Counted from the stretch's first letter, positions 26,822 to 35,568 are shown. The stretch: DNA of 64,000 nt from an uncultured Clostridia bacterium (GCA_910587735.1 CAJUNT010000001.1:163422-227421), one strand, 5' to 3'. Notes: generated from the letters alone by a model not told the origin. A program made the numbers and translations.

Positions 26822-27643
26822 ATGGCATGGTTGGGGTTATTTACCCTTATGATTTTTTATTGGTGTTTTTTTACTGCTGCTGTAACAGGTAGAAGAAGTT
26901 GGGCATGGCTAAGTATACTTTGTTTACCTGTGCTGATTATGGTAATTGGCTATAAAGAGGGTATGCAGATTAATGGTTTGATTATTACATTATGCGCTTT
27001 TATGTTTATTGTTTGCAGAAGCAGTTTAAAAGATATATTATTGTGGAATCAGAAAAGAAGACGATATCATTGGATATTATTGGTATTTTTGTGGCTGATA
27101 TGCTTTCTATTTTTATTTTATTCTATTGTGGAGTTGCAAATTTCTGGATATCTTTGGGATTTTCAAGGTTGGAATGTTGAAAAAAGAAATTCTTTTCGCA
27201 TTACAATTACAACATTGCCTATTGTATGGATATCTTATTATTATGGTGAAATGTTTTATAATAGTGTGGACAGGCTTTGGAAAAGAAAAAGTGAATTGAT
27301 ATTAATTGCTTGTAACTTTTTTATAGCTAATAATAGAGGCGGAGATACAGGAATTGATAAAGGATATTTTTTAGATGGTGTAAATAATGGTATTAATTAT
27401 CATTTTCGTATGACAAAGGGTACTTATATTATGCTACAAAGAGAAAGAGCATTGCGTTTAAAAGTGCAAAGGGGATTACTGGGAGGATATTATGTTTTAG
27501 AAAATCCTTGTCCTGATAATATGAAAAAAACATTAAAACGAGATAGGAAAAATGCAAAAATTGGTATTGTATTATTTTTATTTATTTTGATATTTGGCAT
27601 TATTTTATTCTTTTTTCCTCAAATACTATACTTTTGGAAATGA
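26822..27643 (+). CDS. Hypothetical polytopic membrane protein, 273 aa
   Basis: Predicted transmembrane segments near 4-22, 28-44, 50-66, 82-105, 127-142 and a C-terminal helix near 248-268, with a soluble loop between about 150 and 245. That loop contains NNRGGDTGIDKGYFLDG and NNGINYHFRMTKGTY. A final basic patch (KKTLKRDRKNAK) precedes the last helix. No family is recognised. SD aaaggag. Likely co-transcribed with the single-pass protein upstream. Confidence 0.65.
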   Translation: MAWLGLFTLMIFYWCFFTAAVTGRRSWAWLSILCLPVLIMVIGYKEGMQINGLIITLCAFMFIVCRSSLKDILLWNQKRRRYHWILLVFLWLICFLFLFYSIVELQISGYLWDFQGWNVEKRNSFRITITTLPIVWISYYYGEMFYNSVDRLWKRKSELILIACNFFIANNRGGDTGIDKGYFLDGVNNGINYHFRMTKGTYIMLQRERALRLKVQRGLLGGYYVLENPCPDNMKKTLKRDRKNAKIGIVLFLFILIFGIILFFFPQILYFWK

Positions 27644-27696
27644 AAATTTCGTATTTTTATAATATAAAATCAAATGCTATATTTGAGGTGATATTG

Positions 27697-27876
27697 ATGC
27701 TAAAATGTTTAAAAAATTTTGATACATTACCTGCACAAATGAAAAAGCAAATTATAGATAATAGTAAAGATATGAATGCTTTTTATACTTTGCCTTTAGA
27801 ACAAAGACAGCAAGTATTAGATCGTATTGCTAGTTTGAATACAGAATCAGAAATAAGAGCTTATTTAAAAAAATAG
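27697..27876 (+). CDS. Small hypothetical protein, 59 aa
   Basis: Start ATG at 27697 with SD gaggtga. A longer in-frame reading (27634) overlaps the preceding gene and is unlikely. Sequence: a Leu/Pro-rich middle (FDTLPAQMKK) and a C-terminus LDRIASLNTESEIRAYLKK. Small helical proteins with a similar S-E-x-E-(M/I)-x-x-Y tail are common in Lachnospiraceae, but I know no function. Ends at a bidirectional terminator. Confidence 0.6.
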   Translation: MLKCLKNFDTLPAQMKKQIIDNSKDMNAFYTLPLEQRQQVLDRIASLNTESEIRAYLKK

Positions 27877-27884
27877 TTTTTACA

Positions 27885-27925
27885 AAAAAAGCGTATTCCT
27901 TTTAATTAGGAATATGCTTTTTTAT
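27885..27925. terminator. Convergent terminator
   Basis: 16-base arms AAAAAAGCGTATTCCT/AGGAATATGCTTTTTT (one G-U), a T-run on both strands, between convergent genes 27697 and 27922. Confidence 0.88.
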
Positions 27926-28296
27926 ATTGTTATTTCATAGGATTGTAAACTTTTTTGACAGCCATTTTTTTCATAAAATTTTTCTGCATTTGGTTTTGCA
28001 CCAAAATAAAGCATAGTTGGAGTATTATATTTAGCAAGTTGAAGAAGTTTACTACCAATTCCCAGCCTTTGATATTGTGGAAGAACAAGCAATTCTGTAA
28101 TAGTCCCGAAAAAATAATCATCTGAGAGAATTCGTAAACATCCTACCAGTGTTTTACTATCATAAGCAGTTATATTTAATGTTTTAGATAATGCTGATTG
28201 TGTTTTATCTATATCATAATCTCCAAGCCATATATTATTAACAAATGAAATAAATACTGAAGCATCCAGTTCTGTATCATTAATTTTATATTCCAT
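27922..28296 (-). CDS. GNAT-family N-acetyltransferase
   Basis: 124 residues. The acetyl-CoA-binding motif A is clear (ITELLVLPQYQRLGIGSKLLQLA, with Q-x-x-G-I-G at about 76-81), and the C-terminal FYEKNGCQ is typical. The substrate is unknown. The 184-base gap to ychF is shared by divergent promoters. The SD on the minus strand is ggagat, read from 28306-28311. Confidence 0.88.
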   Translation of the reverse strand: MEYKINDTELDASVFISFVNNIWLGDYDIDKTQSALSKTLNITAYDSKTLVGCLRILSDDYFFGTITELLVLPQYQRLGIGSKLLQLAKYNTPTMLYFGAKPNAEKFYEKNGCQKSLQSYEITI

Positions 28297-28411
28297 TATT
28301 TTTTATCTCCTATAAAGTTTGTTAATAGTATTTTATCATAAAGGTTTCGCTATTTCAATATAATATCCATCATTATTGATAAAGTTTAAAAATAACTTAT
28401 AAAGTATGTTG

Positions 28412-28440
28412 TTGCATAGTATTTACCTTTAGGATATAAT
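28412..28440 (+). promoter_or_regulatory. Promoter of ychF
   Basis: TTGCAT, 17-base spacer, perfect TATAAT at 28435-28440, 40 bases upstream of the start. Confidence 0.7.
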
Positions 28441-28479
28441 ATACAGCAGAAAAAACAAGTAGGAAAGGAAGAAAAAAAT

Positions 28480-29577
28480 ATGAAATTAGGTATTGTGGGA
28501 CTACCCAATGTTGGAAAAAGTACATTGTTTAATTCTATGACATTGGGAAAAGCAGAAGCAGCAAATTATCCTTTTTGCACAATAGACCCAAATGTAGGTA
28601 TTGTTACTGTACCAGATGAAAGATTGACAAAATTGACAGAAATGTATCATTCTGAAAAAACAACACCAGCGGTAATTGAATTTGTAGATATTGCAGGGCT
28701 TGTAAAAGGGGCAAGTAAAGGTGAGGGACTTGGAAATAAATTTTTATCTCATATTAGGGAAGTAGACGCAATTGTTCATGTAGTACGTTGTTTTGAAGAT
28801 AGTAATGTTGTCCATGTAGATGGTAGTGTAGACCCCATTCGTGATATTGAAACAATCAATTTAGAATTAATTTTTTCAGATTTAGAAATATTAGAAAGAC
28901 GTATTTCTAAAACAGTAAAAGCAGCAAAAGCGGACAAGTCATTACAAAAAGAATTAGAAGTACTTCAAAAATTAAAAAATGGATTGGAAGAAGGAAAATG
29001 TGCCAGAGCAATAGAATTTGATACACCAGAAGATATTGCATTTGTAGAAAGCTTGACACTCTTAACACAAAAACCAGTATTGTATGCAGCAAATGTATGT
29101 GAAGAAGATTTAGCAGATAATGGTGCAGGAAATCAATATGTAAACAGAGTACGTATATTTGCAGAAAGTGAAAACTCTGAGGTATTTGTAATTTGTGCAA
29201 AAATTGAAGAAGAAATTTCTGATTTAGATGAAAAAGATAAAAAAGAATTTTTAGAAGATATGGGTGTAGAATCTAGTGGCTTAGATAGGCTAATTTCTGC
29301 TAGTTATAAATTATTAGGGTTGATTAGTTATTTAACAGCAGGTCCAACAGAAAGCCGTGCATGGACAATCAAAAAAGGAACAAAAGCACCAGGCGCAGCA
29401 GGAAAAATACACAGTGATTTTGAAAGAGGATTTATCAGAGCAGAAGTAGTAAGCTATGATGATTTGATGAATATTGGTTCTTATAATGGTGCAAAAGAAC
29501 AAGGATTAGTTCGTTCAGAAGGAAAAGAATATGTTGTAAAAGATGGAGATGTTATATTATTCCGCTTTAATGTGTAA
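28480..29577 (+). CDS. ychF: Redox-regulated ATPase YchF (Obg family)
   Basis: 365 residues. G1 GLPNVGKST at 7-15, G3 DIAGLVKGASKGEGLG, NVCEED at the altered G4 position (NxxE-type, favouring ATP over GTP), a coiled-coil insert (about 130-200), and a C-terminal TGS domain with GFIRAEVVSYDD. It binds ribosomes and is linked to oxidative-stress responses. SD taggaaagg. Confidence 0.97.
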   Translation: MKLGIVGLPNVGKSTLFNSMTLGKAEAANYPFCTIDPNVGIVTVPDERLTKLTEMYHSEKTTPAVIEFVDIAGLVKGASKGEGLGNKFLSHIREVDAIVHVVRCFEDSNVVHVDGSVDPIRDIETINLELIFSDLEILERRISKTVKAAKADKSLQKELEVLQKLKNGLEEGKCARAIEFDTPEDIAFVESLTLLTQKPVLYAANVCEEDLADNGAGNQYVNRVRIFAESENSEVFVICAKIEEEISDLDEKDKKEFLEDMGVESSGLDRLISASYKLLGLISYLTAGPTESRAWTIKKGTKAPGAAGKIHSDFERGFIRAEVVSYDDLMNIGSYNGAKEQGLVRSEGKEYVVKDGDVILFRFNV

Positions 29578-29602
29578 TCGTATTATATAGGGGGGAGTGT
29601 TA

Positions 29603-30130
29603 TTGTTATATTTTACATCAGACCTGCATTTTTATCATGAAAATATTATAAAACATACTAATAGACACTATTTTAATGTAGAAAAAATGAATAATGATTT
29701 GATAAAAAAATGGAATGAAAAAATCAATTTTCATGATGAAGTGTATATATTAGGTGATTTTACAATGAAAGGTGCGAAATTAGCAACGGATATACTTTGT
29801 CAGCTAAAAGGTAAAAAGCATTTAATAAGGGGTAATCATGATGATTTTGTAGATAGTTCTGAATTTAATAAATCACTGTTTTGTTCTATACAATATTATG
29901 CAGAAGTTATTTATTCTAATATACAGTTTGTGCTGTTTCATTATCCTATATTAGAGTGGAACGGAATGGCAAAAGGTAGTATTTCACTTCATGGTCATCA
30001 ACATAATCATGAATATTATAATTATAAAAATTTAGAGCGCAGAATTCGTAGATTTGATGTAGGTGTTGATGCAAATAATATGATGCCTGTAAGTGCTGAA
30101 TATATTATTTCTTTTTTTAATAGTATTTAA
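29603..30130 (+). CDS. Calcineurin-like metallophosphoesterase
   Basis: 175 residues from the TTG at 29603 behind ggggggag; a GTG at 29597 overlaps the SD. Metal motifs in order: TSDLHFYH (D-x-H), ILGDFT (GD), IRGNHDD (GNHD), FHYP (H) and LHGHQH (GHxH). The ILGDFTMKG...LKGKKHLIRGNHD version belongs to a phage/bacterial phosphoesterase subgroup acting on unknown phosphoesters. It follows ychF by 25 bases, so probably shares its transcript. Confidence 0.9.
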   Translation: MLYFTSDLHFYHENIIKHTNRHYFNVEKMNNDLIKKWNEKINFHDEVYILGDFTMKGAKLATDILCQLKGKKHLIRGNHDDFVDSSEFNKSLFCSIQYYAEVIYSNIQFVLFHYPILEWNGMAKGSISLHGHQHNHEYYNYKNLERRIRRFDVGVDANNMMPVSAEYIISFFNSI

Positions 30131-30536
30131 TTGAAAAAAATACTGAATCATGAATAGAGAATATTTTTAATGATAATACTATAAAACAGTATATGTTTTA
30201 CAAAGTTATCCACAGAAAATATAGTGTTTTATACAGTTATACACAGAGTTATACACATTATCCACAGTATTATCGTTAAATGTGTTGATAAGTATGTCGA
30301 AAAATGTGTTTACTTAAAATATAAATTGTTTATCATTTTGTAAATAATTACAATAGTATATAGAAAACTATTGCTAATATATAATAAAAAGTAAAAAAAG
30401 AAACAAAAAAAGAAGGATTTTGCATTTTTGTAGAGAATATATATAGCATGAAAGAAGAAAAAAATTACAATACGATATATTTATAATTGAAATAGAAAAG
30501 ACTTTATCTTTCGGGTCGAAGAAGGGAGTTGTTTTT
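30131..30536. other. Intergenic region with DnaA-box cluster before hpf
   Basis: About 400 bases, with the four DnaA boxes at 30206-30266, then roughly 150 bases of extremely AT-rich DNA. No ORF. The hpf promoter is not clearly identifiable. Confidence 0.5.
30206..30266 (+). promoter_or_regulatory. Cluster of four DnaA boxes
   Basis: TTATCCACA at 30206-30214, TTATACACA at 30237-30245, TTATACACA at 30249-30257, TTATCCACA at 30258-30266. All fit TTATNCACA and all have the same orientation. No replication-initiation gene is adjacent and gene direction does not switch here, so a DnaA-titration or regulatory site is more likely than oriC. Confidence 0.85.
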
Positions 30537-31079
30537 ATGCGTTACAATTTTATAGGAAAAAATATGGAGGTTTGGGAAAAAACCAAAGAAAAAATAGAAT
30601 CAAAAATGGCGAGAATTGAAAAATTTTTTCCAGAAGAAACAATAGTGACAGTGACATTGAGTAGTGAGAAATTGGGCACAAATATTGAAGTAACAATCCC
30701 TTATCACAAAAGAATGATCCGAGCAGAAGTACGTGACACTGATTTAACAGCAGCATTGGATCAAGCTGTTGATATTTTAGAAAATCAAGTAGTACGTTAT
30801 AAAAAAAGATTGAGAACAAAAGTTCGTCAAAGTGCAGAAGTTTATCGTGCAGAATATGAATCACTTCATATTGCAGAGGAAGAACTGGACGAAGAACCAT
30901 TATATAAAATTGAAAGAATTAAACATTTTGAAGTAAAACCTATGGATGCAGAAGAAGCAGTTATGGAAATGGAATTGATTGGACATAGCTTTTTTGTATT
31001 TAGAGATGCAGAAACAGAAAATATTAATGTAGTATATAAAAGAAAAAATGGTTCTTATGGCTTGATTGACCCTGAATAA
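30537..31079 (+). CDS. hpf: Long-form ribosome hibernation promoting factor
   Basis: 180 residues. N-terminal S30AE/RaiA domain (1-100) and a C-terminal dimerisation domain (about 120-180) with VKPMDAEEAVMEMELIGHSFFVFRDAET and NVVYKRKNGSYGLIDP, diagnostic of the long form. It dimerises 70S ribosomes into inactive 100S particles in stationary phase. SD gaaggga. In many Firmicutes it sits directly before secA; here it is 17 kb away. Confidence 0.96.
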   Translation: MRYNFIGKNMEVWEKTKEKIESKMARIEKFFPEETIVTVTLSSEKLGTNIEVTIPYHKRMIRAEVRDTDLTAALDQAVDILENQVVRYKKRLRTKVRQSAEVYRAEYESLHIAEEELDEEPLYKIERIKHFEVKPMDAEEAVMEMELIGHSFFVFRDAETENINVVYKRKNGSYGLIDPE

Positions 31080-31096
31080 AATAAGAACATATTATT

Positions 31097-31128
31097 AAAG
31101 TGGGTGGAGTATTCCGCCCACTTTTTAT
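31097..31128 (+). terminator. Terminator after hpf
   Basis: 12-bp stem AAAGTGGGTGGA/TCCGCCCACTTT (one T-G), then TTATA. Confidence 0.8.
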
Positions 31129-31143
31129 ATGCAAAATATAATA

Positions 31144-32058
31144 TTATATTATTGAAGATAGATTTTTACGATATTGTAAAGGAGTACTGCCCATATATTC
31201 CCGAAATATTTTACTAAAATAACTGGAGCTATTAAATCCTACCGAAAGCGCAATTTCTGTAATAGATAATGTTGTATTTTGTAAAAGTGATAACGCAGTA
31301 GAAATACGATATTTTGTAATATATGTCATAGGTGTTGTATGTAATATTTTTTGAAAACAGCGAAAACATTCTCTTTCACTAATATTAGCAAATAATGCAA
31401 GCGATTTTAATGAAATTGGCTGATTATATTGTGTATGAATATATTCTAATAATTGTTTTGTACGTTGATATTCTATAAAATTATAAGAACTAGGAGCATT
31501 TATTTCAGATTGACAATTTTCTGTAATATAGTAACAAATATAAGAAAGCTGTTCTCTTATAGTAAATAAAAAAGCAGGTGGTTCTTGTGTAAAAAGTGCA
31601 TATGCTTTTTGAAAACAATCAATGCAATTTTTTTGCCAATCTATTTCTGGTGAAAATATAATATAATTCAAATTTTGGCAGTTAAGTAAAGGAGAAATAT
31701 AGCGTTTAGCATAAATACTTTCAGTATAACCACTTATTAAATCAGAATCAAATACAATGGTTAATAATGAACAGTTTTCTTGAGAAACTTTTTTCATGAA
31801 ATGCAGAACATTAGTATTGATAAAAAGACATTGCCCTTTATGGACTATAAATGTGTTATCTCCTAAATCTACAAAAAGACTACCTTCCGTTACAAGTACT
31901 AATTCTATATCTTTGTGCCAGTGCCATATAATTTCGGGGTGCGTATACTCTGCGAAATTAGTGCTGTATACTGTGCAAGGAAAAAGAGCATCTATATGAG
32001 AAAAAAGCTGTTTTTGATTTTTATCTGTAATAACATGACAATGGTCTATAATTTGCAT
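31144..32058 (-). CDS. AraC-family transcriptional regulator
   Basis: 304 residues. N-terminal cupin sensor (IIWHWHKDIELVLVTEGSL, a H-x-H-x(4)-E pattern, about 44-62) and a C-terminal double HTH (about 205-300) with ISLKSLALFANISERECFRCF and SITEIALSVGFNSSSYFSKIFREY. Such regulators usually sense sugars or other small ligands. Divergent from the 84-residue gene at 32182. Three phased direct repeats lie in the shared region. SD aaaggaga reads from 32064-32071 on the minus strand. Confidence 0.93.
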   Translation of the reverse strand: MQIIDHCHVITDKNQKQLFSHIDALFPCTVYSTNFAEYTHPEIIWHWHKDIELVLVTEGSLFVDLGDNTFIVHKGQCLFINTNVLHFMKKVSQENCSLLTIVFDSDLISGYTESIYAKRYISPLLNCQNLNYIIFSPEIDWQKNCIDCFQKAYALFTQEPPAFLFTIREQLSYICYYITENCQSEINAPSSYNFIEYQRTKQLLEYIHTQYNQPISLKSLALFANISERECFRCFQKILHTTPMTYITKYRISTALSLLQNTTLSITEIALSVGFNSSSYFSKIFREYMGSTPLQYRKNLSSII

Positions 32059-32070
32059 AAAAACTCTCCT

Positions 32071-32132
32071 TTGGCGGTATTGTATTGTTTTTTGACAGTA
32101 TTATAAAAGAATTAATATTTTTTTGGCAGTAT
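32071..32132 (+). repeat. Three phased direct repeats (putative AraC operators)
   Basis: TTGGCGGTAT at 32071-32080, TTGACAGTAT at 32092-32101, TTGGCAGTAT at 32123-32132. Start-to-start spacings of 21 and 31 bases are two and three helical turns. The third overlaps a TATAAT at 32130-32135 for the rightward gene, and the first adjoins the SD of the AraC gene. Confidence 0.65.
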
Positions 32133-32181
32133 AATGATAACAGAAAAAAGAGAATACTACAATAAGTAAGGGGAGAATTTT

Positions 32182-32436
32182 ATGATAACAATGTATAATG
32201 TTCAAAATTTGGAAGTATTTTTTGAAACAATTAATAATTTTGAAAATCCAGTTATGATACAAACAAAAAAGGGAAATTATGAAAAAGATTTAAGAAATAA
32301 TGATATGCTTCAACAAGTATTATTATCTGTTGCAGGAGAAAAAGGACTTGAAAAAATTTGTTTAGAAGTAAAGGGACAAAAAGATTTAGATAAAATGGTA
32401 GCATTTTTGTTAAATAAAAATAAAATGTATTCTTAA
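32182..32436 (+). CDS. Small hypothetical protein, 84 aa
   Basis: Soluble, Asn/Lys-rich protein with a clear SD (taaggggaga). It is divergently transcribed from an AraC-type regulator, with operator-like repeats on its promoter, so it is probably the regulated target. The pattern NLEVFFETINNFENPVMIQTKKG...LRNNDMLQQVL and a helical C-terminus resembles no family I know. No membrane segment, no metal motif. Confidence 0.6.
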   Translation: MITMYNVQNLEVFFETINNFENPVMIQTKKGNYEKDLRNNDMLQQVLLSVAGEKGLEKICLEVKGQKDLDKMVAFLLNKNKMYS

Positions 32437-32503
32437 TTGGTATGATAATAGAGGCGTTACTTCTAAAAATAAATTATAATATATAAGAAGGCGTAACAAA
32501 TAG

Positions 32504-32535
32504 AGGCTGTCGAATGAATCGACAGCCTTATATTA
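32504..32535 (+). terminator. Hairpin after the 84-aa gene
   Basis: Perfect 10-bp stem AGGCTGTCGA/TCGACAGCCT with a five-base loop, followed by TATATTATA. It lies between convergent genes. Confidence 0.65.
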
Positions 32536-32568
32536 TAAATGAAAATGACAGATAATATTTCAAATAAT

Positions 32569-33090
32569 TTAGCATTTTCGATAATTTTTAAGTGCTTTTT
32601 CATAAGCACGATATGTTGTTTCGTCAAAACAAACCATTTGTATTTTTTCCATATTTTTATTATTTTCTAAAAATGTCATGATTTCTCTAACAGCAATTTC
32701 AGCTGCTTGTTCTACAGGATAACGATAAACACCTGTACTAATAGATGGAAAAGATATTGATGTAATATCATATTGTTGTGCCAACTTCAAACTGTTGCGA
32801 TAGCAATTTGCTAAAAGCTCTGCCTCTCCTCTTGTACCACCACGCCAAATAGGTCCTGGAGTATGTATTACATATTCTGCACGCAGTTTATAGCCAGAAG
32901 TGATTTTTGCCTCTCCAGTAGGACAACCTCCTAATGTTTCGCATTCTAAAAGTAATTCTTTACCAGCGGCTCTATGAATAGCACCATCTACACCACCGCC
33001 GCCTAAAAGTGATGTATTTGCTGCATTAACAATAGCTTGTGTTTTTACTCTTACAATATCCCCTTTTATAACAGAAAACTGTTCTACCAT
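32569..33090 (-). CDS. Macrodomain protein (O-acetyl-ADP-ribose deacetylase/ADP-ribosylhydrolase)
   Basis: 173 residues. MacroD-type signature: GDIVRVKTQAIVNAANTSLLGGGGVDGAIHRAAG (about 9-42), GGCPTGEAKITSGYKL, VIHTPGP and FPSISTGVYRYP. It binds ADP-ribose and removes it from proteins or from O-acetyl-ADP-ribose. No ADP-ribosyltransferase, sirtuin or lipoyl partner gene is adjacent. SD aaggagg on the minus strand just before the ATG at 33090. Confidence 0.95.
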   Translation of the reverse strand: MVEQFSVIKGDIVRVKTQAIVNAANTSLLGGGGVDGAIHRAAGKELLLECETLGGCPTGEAKITSGYKLRAEYVIHTPGPIWRGGTRGEAELLANCYRNSLKLAQQYDITSISFPSISTGVYRYPVEQAAEIAVREIMTFLENNKNMEKIQMVCFDETTYRAYEKALKNYRKC

Positions 33091-33493
33091 AACATATCCC
33101 TCCTTGCTTTTATTTTATCCTCTTTTCGGTTTTTCGTAAAGTAAATTTTTATATAAAGAAAAATTTACCATACTATTATAACATGAATTTGTTCTATAAA
33201 TTATAAAAAAAGAAAAATTCTTTCCTAATTTGTACAATAATTGATGTTTTAAAATATGTATTTCTAGCAAAACGAAATACAATTTAAAAACGTGCATGAT
33301 TATTGATGACGTTTTTTGTATAAAATATATAATTCGTTGTTTTATTTTTGTTCAAAATAGAAATATGACAAAAGTTATTACACTTTAAACTGCTAAATTA
33401 AAGTTTGACTTTAAAATCATAGCATACTAAAATAATAACATCGCTAATACATAATATGTATAATTGATAAAAAGTATTTGAGGGAGGAAATTT
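33091..33493. other. Intergenic region before the ABC importer operon
   Basis: About 400 bases. It holds an 8-bp hairpin AAAAACGT/ACGTTTTT at 33286-33316 with no obvious gene to terminate, and the importer promoter at 33405-33433. Two copies of ACTTTAAA lie around that promoter. No T-box or other riboswitch motif is seen. Confidence 0.5.
33405..33433 (+). promoter_or_regulatory. Promoter of the ABC importer operon
   Basis: TTGACT, 17-base spacer, TAAAAT at 33428-33433, about 60 bases before the start codon. Confidence 0.65.
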
Positions 33494-34549
33494 ATGAAAA
33501 GAAGTATATTTAGGACAATTTGTTCTTTTGCTGTAACAACAGCATTGATTTTGACAACAGCAGCTTGTAGTAGTCAGCCAACAGAACCAACAGAAAATGG
33601 TGATGATACACAACAAGAACAATCTGTAGAAGGAGAACAGTTTAAAATTGGTATATTGCAATTAATGGAACATGATGCTTTGGATAATGCAAGAAATGGT
33701 TTATTAGACGCTTTAGCAGAAGGCGGATATGTAGATGGAGAAAAAATAGTAGTTGATTTGCAGAATGCACAAGGTGACCAATCCAATTTAAAAACAATGA
33801 GCCAGAAATTTGTAAATGATAAAGAAGATTTGATAGTTGCCATTGCAACACCAGCAGCGCAATCTGTTGCAGCAGAAACACAAGAAATTCCGATTTTAGC
33901 AACAGCAATTACAGATTATCCTGAAGCAGGGCTTGTAGAGTCAAATGAAGTACCAAATGTAAATCTTTCTGGTACAAGTGATAGGACACCTGTAAAAGAA
34001 CAGTTTGCACTTTTAAAACAAATATTGCCTGATGTAAAAAAAGTAGGTATTATGTATAACTCTAGTGAAGCAAACTCTGAGGTACAGGCAAGAGCAGCAA
34101 TAGAAGCGTGTGGAGAATTGGGACTTGATTATCAAGAAGGTACTGTAACGAATGTAAATGATATTCAGCAAGTGGTACAATCTATTGTAGGAGAAGTAGA
34201 TGCTTTATATATTCCAACAGATAATACATTTGCATCAGCAATTCCTTTGGTAGTTTCTATTACAGATGTAGAAAAAATACCAGTAATATGTGGTGAAAAT
34301 GGTATGGTAAAAGGCGGCGGTTTAGCAACAGTTGGTATTGACTATTATAAACTTGGTCAGCAAACAGGAAAAATGGCAATTCGTATATTAGAAGGAGAAG
34401 ACATTTCAAAAATGCCTGTTGAATTCCCAGATTCTACGGAAATTTGTATCAATTTGGATACAGCCGCTAAAATTGGTGTAACAATACCACAAGAAATTAT
34501 TGACAGCGCAGCATTTGTAATTGAAAATGGAGAAATCTCTGCTGAATAA
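33494..34549 (+). CDS. ABC importer substrate-binding lipoprotein (ABC_sub_bind family)
   Basis: 351 residues. Lipoprotein signal with the lipobox TTAAC, Cys25 being the lipidated residue, then an acidic linker and a two-lobed periplasmic-binding fold. Family signature: FKIGILQLMEHDALDNARNG and the STGPVVSTA-like region LSGTSDRTPVKEQFALLKQ. Members of this family (PF04392, as in streptococcal TrpX) bind tryptophan or tyrosine, so an aromatic amino acid is a likely but unproven ligand. First of a three-gene operon. Confidence 0.9.
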   Translation: MKRSIFRTICSFAVTTALILTTAACSSQPTEPTENGDDTQQEQSVEGEQFKIGILQLMEHDALDNARNGLLDALAEGGYVDGEKIVVDLQNAQGDQSNLKTMSQKFVNDKEDLIVAIATPAAQSVAAETQEIPILATAITDYPEAGLVESNEVPNVNLSGTSDRTPVKEQFALLKQILPDVKKVGIMYNSSEANSEVQARAAIEACGELGLDYQEGTVTNVNDIQQVVQSIVGEVDALYIPTDNTFASAIPLVVSITDVEKIPVICGENGMVKGGGLATVGIDYYKLGQQTGKMAIRILEGEDISKMPVEFPDSTEICINLDTAAKIGVTIPQEIIDSAAFVIENGEISAE

Positions 34550-34567
34550 TATAATATCATGTGTTTT

Positions 34568-34592
34568 AGAGTGCCGAAAGGCACTCTCTTTT
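34568..34592 (+). terminator. Intra-operon hairpin (attenuator)
   Basis: 8-bp perfect stem AGAGTGCC/GGCACTCT with a GAAA tetraloop, then CTTTTA. It lies between binding-protein and permease genes, where partial termination commonly raises binding-protein dose. Confidence 0.7.
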
Positions 34593-34623
34593 ATAATAAT
34601 TTAAAATGAAATGGGTGGAAAAT

Positions 34624-35556
34624 ATGACTCTTATTCCAATGGCCTCTTTTCTGAGTGCCATTTCGCAAGGCTTATTATGGTCTATATTAGCAATTGGGGT
34701 ATATATTACATATCGTGTATTAGACTTTGCAGATTTGACAACAGAAGGCAGTTTCCCATTAGGAGCAGCGATTGCAGCACAATGTATTGTAAATGGTGGT
34801 AATCCTTTCGGTGCAACAATGTTATCTTTTATTGTTGGATTGGTTGCGGGATTTGTGACAGGAATATTACATACAAAATTAAAAATACCTGGACTACTTG
34901 CAGGTATATTGGTTATGACAGGTTTATATTCTATCAATTTAAGAGTAATGGGAGGAAAAGCAAATTTACCTTTACTAAAACAAAAAACAGTAATTACATC
35001 TGTTGTAGAATTTTTTAGTACAGAAGCAAAAGCGTTTTCTACGGCAAATGCTGTTATGCTGGTGGGCATATTGTCTGTAGTGGTTGTAATATTGATATTA
35101 TGGCTGATGTTTTCAACAGAATTTGGTTTTGCATTAAGAGCAACAGGAGATAATCCTCGTATGATTAGTGCATTAGGTGTAAATACAGATATTATGGTAA
35201 TATTAGGCTTGATGATTAGTAATGGTTTAATATCATTATCTGGAGGATTGATAGCACAATATAATGGCTATTCTGATGTAGGTATGGGTGTTGGCACGAT
35301 TGTTATTGGTTTGGCATCTGTTATTATTGGAGAAGTTTTACTTGGTAGACGAGGTATGGCATGGTGTTTAATTTCTGTTGTGGTAGGTTCTATATTATAT
35401 CGTATTATTATTGCTTTTGTATTGGCAAATAAATTGCAACCAACAGATTTGAAATTATTCTCCTCTATTGTATTAGTAATTTGTCTGTCATTGCCAGCAG
35501 CAAAAGAATGGTATAGGGATTTTATAAACAGACGCAGTCCTAAAACAAAAGCATAA
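34624..35556 (+). CDS. ABC importer permease (BPD_transp_2 family)
   Basis: 310 residues from the ATG at 34624, which has GGGTGG just upstream; the ATG at 34606 has no SD. About eight transmembrane helices. Family signature around GLLWSILAIGVYITYRVLDFADLTTEGSF near the N-terminus and FGFALRATGDNPRMISALGVNTD (the EAA-like coupling loop) around 176-198. Probably works as a homodimer with the ATPase that follows 12 bases later. Confidence 0.93.
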   Translation: MTLIPMASFLSAISQGLLWSILAIGVYITYRVLDFADLTTEGSFPLGAAIAAQCIVNGGNPFGATMLSFIVGLVAGFVTGILHTKLKIPGLLAGILVMTGLYSINLRVMGGKANLPLLKQKTVITSVVEFFSTEAKAFSTANAVMLVGILSVVVVILILWLMFSTEFGFALRATGDNPRMISALGVNTDIMVILGLMISNGLISLSGGLIAQYNGYSDVGMGVGTIVIGLASVIIGEVLLGRRGMAWCLISVVVGSILYRIIIAFVLANKLQPTDLKLFSSIVLVICLSLPAAKEWYRDFINRRSPKTKA

Positions 35557-35568
35557 GGAGGTAAATTA

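Noticed and set aside
30206..30266. Chromosomal origin oriC
   Set aside because: Boxes fit, but no dnaA/dnaN, no gene-direction switch and no clear unwinding motif; treated as a DnaA-binding cluster.
33286..33317. Terminator hairpin
   Set aside because: Stem and T-run are suggestive, but no rightward gene precedes it; left as a note in the intergenic region.
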